The notes under the pieces were generated by a model that was not told the DNA's origin, did no database searches, and saw only the letters and a list, made by a program, of their open reading frames with translations. DNA of 18,545 nt. Source: Thiodiazotropha sp037382205. Lineage in GTDB: Bacteria; Pseudomonadota; Gammaproteobacteria; Chromatiales; Chromatiaceae. Within the stretch, counting starts at the first letter, position 1; every line of letters begins with the position of its first letter. Positions 14,533 to 18,545 of the stretch are shown piece after piece. The stretch spans positions 1 to 18,545 of the forward strand of contig JARRQD010000020.1 in assembly GCA_037382205.1 (NCBI GenBank). Direction: 5' to 3'. Position numbers and translations under genes: made by a program.

Positions 14533-16209
14533 ATGACCGAAAGTTTTGCAGAATTATTTGAGGAGAGTCTCTCCAATACCCAGCTTCGTAGCGGCTCCAT
14601 CATTATTGGAACCGTTCTCGATATTACCACTGAAGCTGTTATCGTCAATGCCGGCCTGAAGTCCGAAGGCGTCATTCCCCGTTCACAATTTCTCAACCAT
14701 GCCGGTGAGATCGAAGTAGAAATTGGTGATCAGGTCGAAGTGGCCCTGGACGCTGTTGAAGATGGCTTTGGCGCCACCAGACTCTCTCGCGAAAAAGCCA
14801 AGCGCGATCAGGCTTGGAAAGTTCTAGAGAAAGCACATGAAGCTGAAGAGACCGTCATTGGCCGCATCAATGGCAAGGTCAAAGGCGGCTTCACTGTTGA
14901 ATTGAACGACATCCGTGCATTCCTGCCCGGCTCGCTTGTCGATGTACGTCCGGTACGCGACACCGCTTACCTGGAAGGCAAGGATCTGGAATTCAAGGTG
15001 ATCAAACTGGATCGCCGTCGCAACAACGTGGTGGTATCGCGTCGTGCTGTTGTTGAGCAGGAGTACAGCGAAGAGCGGGAAAAGCTGCTCGAGAATCTCC
15101 AGGAAGGTCAGGAAGTCACCGGTGTGGTCAAGAACCTCACCGATTACGGTGCTTTCGTCGACCTGGGCGGTATCGATGGTCTGCTGCACATTACCGACAT
15201 GGCCTGGAAGCGGGTCAAACATCCTTCTGAGGTTGTTGAGATCGGTGATGAGATCCGCGTCAAGATTTTGAAATTCGATCGCGAACGTAATCGTGTTTCA
15301 CTGGGTCTCAAGCAGATGGGTGACGATCCTTGGGTCGCACTGGCTCGTCGCTATCCTGAAAGTACCCGCCTGTTTGGTAAGGTTACCAACATTGCCGATT
15401 ATGGCTGCTTTGTTGAGATTGAAGAGGGTGTTGAAGGTCTGGTTCATGTCTCCGAGATGGATTGGACCAACAAGAACGTTCACCCCTCAAAGATTGTCTC
15501 CCTAGGTGATGAAGTTGAGGTGATGGTTCTGGATATCGATGAAGAGCGCCGTCGCGTCTCCCTCGGTATCAAACAGTGTAAGCCCAACCCATGGGATGAG
15601 TTTGCCGCGATTCACAAGAAGGGCGACCATGTTAGTGGCAGCATCAAGTCGATTACTGACTTTGGTATCTTCATCGGTCTTGATGGGGGCATCGACGGTT
15701 TGATTCACCTGTCCGATATCTCTTGGGATGACGAAGGTGAAGACGCCATCCGCAATTTCAAGAAGGGTGACGAAGTGGAGACGGTTGTACTTTCTGTTGA
15801 TCCAGAGCGCGAGCGTATCTCTCTGGGCATCAAACAGCTGGCGCAGGATCCATTCTCACTGTTCGTTGCTGCTAATGAGAAGGGCAGTTTCGTCAAAGGT
15901 AGCGTAGCCGAGGTGGACGCCAAGGGTGCGGTAATTGCCTTGGCTGACGGCGTAGAAGGCTATCTGCGGGCATCAGAACTCTCTCGGGATCGAGTTGAGG
16001 ATGCACGCTCCATGCTGAAGGACGGCGATGAAGTCGAAGCTAAATTTATCGGTGTTGACCGTAAAAACCGTACCATTTCGCTCTCGATCAAGGCTAAGGA
16101 TGCTGATGAAGAGGCTGCTGCCATCAAAGGTTATGCCAGAGATGCGGCAACCAGTGCCCCGACATTGGGTGACTTGCTGAAGGAGCAGATGGACAATCAG
16201 GGCGACTGA
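14533..16209 (+). CDS. rpsA: 30S ribosomal protein S1
   Basis: A 558-residue S1 protein (E. coli 557) with six S1 (OB-fold) repeats at roughly 21-87, 105-171, 192-260, 277-347, 364-434 and 451-520. The first two anchor it to the ribosome and the rest bind mRNA. Repeats 3-5 carry the standard GxVxxxxDYGAFVDLGGIDGLLHITDM pattern spaced by RVSLGLKQ/RVSLGIKQ/RISLGIKQ segments; the sixth is more divergent. ATG 14533 gives the family N-terminus MTESFAELFEESL; an upstream in-frame TTG (14467) would add 22 unlikely residues. The gene lies between the cmk terminator and ihfB, as in most gammaproteobacteria. Confidence 0.98.
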   Translation: MTESFAELFEESLSNTQLRSGSIIIGTVLDITTEAVIVNAGLKSEGVIPRSQFLNHAGEIEVEIGDQVEVALDAVEDGFGATRLSREKAKRDQAWKVLEKAHEAEETVIGRINGKVKGGFTVELNDIRAFLPGSLVDVRPVRDTAYLEGKDLEFKVIKLDRRRNNVVVSRRAVVEQEYSEEREKLLENLQEGQEVTGVVKNLTDYGAFVDLGGIDGLLHITDMAWKRVKHPSEVVEIGDEIRVKILKFDRERNRVSLGLKQMGDDPWVALARRYPESTRLFGKVTNIADYGCFVEIEEGVEGLVHVSEMDWTNKNVHPSKIVSLGDEVEVMVLDIDEERRRVSLGIKQCKPNPWDEFAAIHKKGDHVSGSIKSITDFGIFIGLDGGIDGLIHLSDISWDDEGEDAIRNFKKGDEVETVVLSVDPERERISLGIKQLAQDPFSLFVAANEKGSFVKGSVAEVDAKGAVIALADGVEGYLRASELSRDRVEDARSMLKDGDEVEAKFIGVDRKNRTISLSIKAKDADEEAAAIKGYARDAATSAPTLGDLLKEQMDNQGD

Positions 16210-16217
16210 TAGATCCT

Positions 16218-16240
16218 GGAGTCTGCAACAGAGAGACTCC
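16218..16240 (+). other. Stem-loop 1 downstream of rpsA
   Basis: GGAGTCT (16218-16224) / AGACTCC (16234-16240), a perfect 7-bp stem with a 9-nt loop starting 9 nt after the rpsA stop. No T tract follows, so it may protect the rpsA 3' end or be a processing site rather than a terminator. Confidence 0.5.
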
Positions 16241-16252
16241 GAAACCGCAAAT

Positions 16253-16282
16253 AAGGGGTTGCACAGAATCGTGCAACCCCTT
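16253..16282 (+). other. Stem-loop 2 in the rpsA-ihfB gap (12-bp perfect stem)
   Basis: AAGGGGTTGCAC (16253-16264) and GTGCAACCCCTT (16271-16282) form a perfect 12-bp stem around AGAATC. It lies 30 nt before the ihfB ATG. Only two T residues follow the stem, so it is a weak terminator at best; attenuation or RNA processing between rpsA and ihfB is the likelier role. Confidence 0.6.
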
Positions 16283-16312
16283 CATGAACGGCGAATTGGA
16301 GAACTTAGAAGA

Positions 16313-16633
16313 ATGACAAAATCCGAACTGATAGAAATTATTGCCAAGGAGCAGAGCCATCTCGCCTATCGGGATGTCGAACTGGCTGTCAAGTGTATGA
16401 TTGAGCACATGAGTCAATCACTTGCGTCTGGAGAACGGATCGAGATTCGTGGTTTTGGCAGTTTTTCACTGCACTACCGTCCGCCAAGAATGGGGCGTAA
16501 TCCGAAAACAGGTAAAACTGTCGCGCTCTCTGGTAAGTACGTGCCACATTTCAAGCCAGGTAAAGAGCTGCGGGATCGGGTGAATATCAATTTCACTACT
16601 GCATTGGAAGATACAGAAGAAGAGACGGCATAA
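16313..16633 (+). CDS. ihfB: Integration host factor subunit beta
   Basis: A 106-residue DNA-bending protein of the HU/IHF family that pairs with IhfA. MTKSELIEIIAKEQSHL opens the protein as in other IhfB sequences. GERIEIRGFGSFSLHYRPPRMGRNPKTG (40-67) contains the beta-arm with the intercalating proline P64, and YVPHFKPGKELRDRVN (76-91) is diagnostic for the beta subunit rather than HU. It is about 12 residues longer than E. coli IhfB (94) because of an acidic tail (ALEDTEEETA). ATG 16313 gives the conserved N-terminus; the upstream in-frame extension would run through stem-loop 2 and is not coding. It follows rpsA by about 100 nt, the usual gammaproteobacterial arrangement. Confidence 0.96.
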   Translation: MTKSELIEIIAKEQSHLAYRDVELAVKCMIEHMSQSLASGERIEIRGFGSFSLHYRPPRMGRNPKTGKTVALSGKYVPHFKPGKELRDRVNINFTTALEDTEEETA

Positions 16634-16732
16634 GGTAGTGCCTTTGAATCTAAAAAAATCAGTTGACCGCTCCATTCTAATCGCAGGTGTTTGATTATGA
16701 TGAAAAGAGCTTCGATGGTTATGGTCAGCTAC

Positions 16733-16943
16733 TAGGTGAATCACGCTACAGCGTGAATGGCACGCTTGCAGCGGCGCAGGGCGGCGTTGCAACTCCTTGG
16801 AATAGCAGGCTATTCCGCATCGTTGCGCGCCGTGCAGGGATGCACAAGTGTCGCGGGCACGTGGATGTGCAGGAGAGCCCCCTTGTCCTGCACCACCACA
16901 AGCGCACCCTTCACGCTGTCCAACGGATCTTTTTAGGTTGAAT
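16733..16943. repeat. Structured intergenic element with 20-bp terminal inverted repeats (repeat or RNA, unknown)
   Basis: The 409-bp space between ihfB and phoR has no convincing gene. It holds a compact structured block. Terminal inverted repeats at 16748-16767 and 16900-16919 match at 17 of 20 positions. Inside lie GGAATAGC ag GCTATTCC (16799-16816), extendable by GCAAC/GTTGC (16789-16793/16822-16826) and GGCG/CGCC (16783-16786/16828-16831). There is also GTGCA/TGCAC (16832-16845) and a 14-bp arm pair 16861-16874/16886-16899 with 12 matches. A palindrome TCACGCT ac AGCGTGA (16741-16756) overlaps the left terminal repeat. Near-direct repeats TAGGTGAAT (16733-16741) and TAGGTTGAAT (16934-16943) flank the block. 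It could be a small non-autonomous mobile repeat or a structured RNA. No relative can be named from sequence alone. The rest of the gap (16634-16732 and 16944-17042) shows nothing clear. Confidence 0.55.
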
Positions 16944-17042
16944 GAATCAGGCTAGGGGATCGGTCTGGTTCGGGCTTCATGAAGACTCAGGGTGGTTCAC
17001 TCTGGCCATCTGCAGCGGCATCGATATCTATTCTGCGCTCAA

Positions 17043-18398
17043 TTACTCTTTGGCGGCTTCCAATTCATTGCTGGGATCTCCATCGAGAGCTTCTATGTTG
17101 CACTTATCCCAAATGACCTCTTCTGGAAATAGGCACTTGAATTGACTGCCTGCTCCCAGCTGGCTTGAAATCTGCAGCTCTCCATTATGGCGTCCGAGTA
17201 TGTGTTTTACGATCGCCAGTCCCAGACCGGTTCCACCAGACTGTCGCGAACGGGCTTTGTCTGCACGGTAGAATCTTTCGGTTAATCTGGGGATATGCCT
17301 CTGTTCAATGCCAGGCCCACTGTCGGTAACGGTCAGGCAGGCTTGCTGTTCCTCTCTCTGCCAGCTGATGTTGATCTCTGTGCCGGGTGGGGTATGAACA
17401 ATAGCATTGAATACCAGGTTTGAAAAAGAGCTGCTGAGTTCACTCTCCTCACCGAGCAGACATAACGCTTCATCCATCTGCAGATTGATTGTATAGCCAC
17501 CTTTTTGATCGGCCAGCAAACGGGCCTGATCAATAATTCGATTGAGTAAATCAGGAACTGCAATTGGTTTTTCGGATGATGGGGCTTGACCCATTTCAAG
17601 TCGGGACAAGGCGAGCAGGTCATTGATGATGCTGTTCATCCTGTCAGCCTGTTGGCTCATCAAGGTGAAAGGACGCTCTTGAAATGGCAACATCTCATTG
17701 TCTCCCAGATTCTCCAGAAAACCGGTTATCACCGTTAATGGTGTTCTTAACTCATGGGAAACGTTTGAGACAAAATCCCGGCGTGTCTGATTAAGGGTGT
17801 AGATGTCGGTGATGTTTCTGATGACCACCAGCCGTTGGGCCTTCTTGCCACCAAAGCGGTTAACACGCAGAGATAGGATGATTGCCTTATTGACCGGCGA
17901 GGGAAATTCCAAGGGGTTGGAGTAATCAGGGTTTTTTAGATACTCCGTCAGATCGTCATGCTTAACCATATCCAGCAGAGAGAGGTTTTCATCCCGGGGC
18001 CAACTGATACCAAGTAGGTTGTTGGCTGCTGGATTGGCCCACTCAATATTGCCCGATTTGTTGAGCATAATCAGGCCATCCGGAATTGAGTTGGCGACCT
18101 TCCTGAAGCGTGAGGCAAATCGATTCAGGGTTCGTTTACGTTTTCGGCTTCGCAGTCGATGTCTCGACAGTTCCTTATAGATCATGCCCCAGATGTCTGC
18201 AGGATATGGAGGTGAGATGGGTTTTCCATGATGGATCAAATAGGAAAGTTTGATCAGATAGAATCCATGCTTGGCTAGATAAGCCGTAATAGCAAGCACC
18301 GCCGCTAATCTGAGTGACTCAGTTAAGTAACCGAAGGGCAGAAAAACCAGTAGAGCGCCGGTTAGCTGACTGATTTCAATGTTGAGATAATTTCTCAC
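17043..18398 (-). CDS. phoR: Phosphate regulon sensor histidine kinase PhoR
   Basis: A 451-residue membrane histidine kinase. Two hydrophobic segments near residues 12-25 and 30-50 form the membrane anchor, without a large periplasmic domain, which is typical of PhoR. A basic linker (RLRSRKRKR, 81-89) and a PAS domain (about 100-200; IPDGLIMLNKSGNIEWANPAANNLLG) follow. The HisKA H-box FVSNVSHELRTPLTVITGFLE has the phosphorylated H215. The ATPase domain shows the N box with N331 (NLVFNAIVHTPPG), the DSGPGI box (359-364) and GGTGLGLAIVKHIL (388-401). About 25 residues follow the ATPase domain. It phosphorylates PhoB and responds to phosphate supply through the Pst system. The start is GTG 18398, which overlaps the phoB stop by 4 nt (GTGA), so the pair is translationally coupled. 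Confidence 0.93.
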   Translation of the reverse strand: MRNYLNIEISQLTGALLVFLPFGYLTESLRLAAVLAITAYLAKHGFYLIKLSYLIHHGKPISPPYPADIWGMIYKELSRHRLRSRKRKRTLNRFASRFRKVANSIPDGLIMLNKSGNIEWANPAANNLLGISWPRDENLSLLDMVKHDDLTEYLKNPDYSNPLEFPSPVNKAIILSLRVNRFGGKKAQRLVVIRNITDIYTLNQTRRDFVSNVSHELRTPLTVITGFLENLGDNEMLPFQERPFTLMSQQADRMNSIINDLLALSRLEMGQAPSSEKPIAVPDLLNRIIDQARLLADQKGGYTINLQMDEALCLLGEESELSSSFSNLVFNAIVHTPPGTEINISWQREEQQACLTVTDSGPGIEQRHIPRLTERFYRADKARSRQSGGTGLGLAIVKHILGRHNGELQISSQLGAGSQFKCLFPEEVIWDKCNIEALDGDPSNELEAAKE

Positions 18399-18545
18399 GG
18401 TATGTCAGATTTATTACTGGCGGGTTGTGGTGTAAAGCGATAACCAAACCCACGCACGGTCTGTATGAACTGGTGGTGGCTGGATGGTGTCAACAATTTT
18501 CGCAAACGACGAATGTGGACATCAACGGTTCGCTCATCCACATAG
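18395..18545 (-). CDS. phoB: Phosphate regulon response regulator PhoB (partial, C-terminal end)
   Basis: The last 49 residues of an OmpR/PhoB-type winged-helix DNA-binding domain are visible; the rest is beyond the right edge. ERTVDVHIRRLRKLL is the recognition-helix region and FIQTVRGFGYRF the C-terminal beta-hairpin wing. Both are close to PhoB, and the coupled phoR downstream makes PhoB the clear assignment over other OmpR-family regulators. The stop TGA overlaps the phoR GTG start. A short tail (TPQPASNKSDIP) follows the wing. PhoB activates pho regulon genes at pho boxes; its own promoter is outside the window. Confidence 0.9.
   Translation of the reverse strand, partial: YVDERTVDVHIRRLRKLLTPSSHHQFIQTVRGFGYRFTPQPASNKSDIP

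Noticed and set aside
16687..16941. 84-codon plus-strand frame in the ihfB-phoR gap
   Set aside because: It runs across the inverted repeats of the structured element and its protein looks like translated repeat sequence; no good ribosome-binding site.
16975..16984. Palindrome CTTCATGAAG downstream of phoR as an operator
   Set aside because: A single 10-bp palindrome with no second site and no gene start nearby; chance is adequate.
1..18545. CRISPR arrays, tRNA or rRNA genes, prophage or insertion sequences with transposase
   Set aside because: No regularly spaced repeats, no tRNA-like or rRNA-like stretches and no transposase or integrase frames were seen anywhere in the window.

Overview
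The window is a chromosomal housekeeping segment of a gammaproteobacterium. The proteins read as typical gammaproteobacterial GyrA, S1, IhfB and UbiG. The gene order (mupP-ubiG-MTA deaminase | mtnA, gyrA-serC-pheA-hisC-tyrA-aroA-cmk-rpsA-ihfB) is the one known from Pseudomonas (the PA3172-to-PA3161 region of P. aeruginosa), with changes: a phosphoglycerate dehydrogenase gene sits between serC and pheA, tyrA and aroA are separate genes rather than one fused gene, and phoB-phoR follow ihfB. This argues for a lineage outside Pseudomonas, perhaps a Chromatiales-like one, but the genus cannot be fixed from the sequence.

Layout. Positions 1-2723 hold three minus-strand genes that look like one operon: mtaD (5'-methylthioadenosine deaminase type amidohydrolase), ubiG, and a partial mupP/gph-type phosphatase cut by the left edge. 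A 308-bp divergent spacer separates them from mtnA on the plus strand (3032-4096), which ends in an intrinsic terminator. gyrA has its own extended -10 promoter candidate. It is followed by a hairpin and then a compact plus-strand run serC-serA-pheA-hisC-tyrA-aroA-cmk, with two ATGA start/stop overlaps (hisC/tyrA and aroA/cmk). A strong intrinsic terminator separates cmk from rpsA. rpsA has a leader hairpin that touches its Shine-Dalgarno sequence, and two tandem stem-loops lie between rpsA and ihfB. phoR and the 3' end of phoB are on the minus strand at the right edge and overlap by 4 nt.

Function. The central cluster joins DNA topology (gyrA), the first two steps of serine synthesis (serA, serC; SerC also serves pyridoxal phosphate synthesis), the terminal shikimate and aromatic amino acid steps (aroA, pheA, tyrA, hisC), pyrimidine nucleotide supply (cmk), translation (rpsA) and nucleoid architecture (ihfB). 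The minus-strand genes cover methylthioadenosine salvage (with mtnA across the divergent spacer), ubiquinone synthesis and peptidoglycan recycling.

The least explained part is the 409-bp gap between ihfB and phoR. It holds a strongly structured element (about 16741-16943) with a 20-bp terminal inverted repeat, several nested hairpins, an alternative pairing at its left end and near-direct repeats outside. It is either a dispersed intergenic repeat or a structured RNA, and it is the best candidate here for something undescribed.
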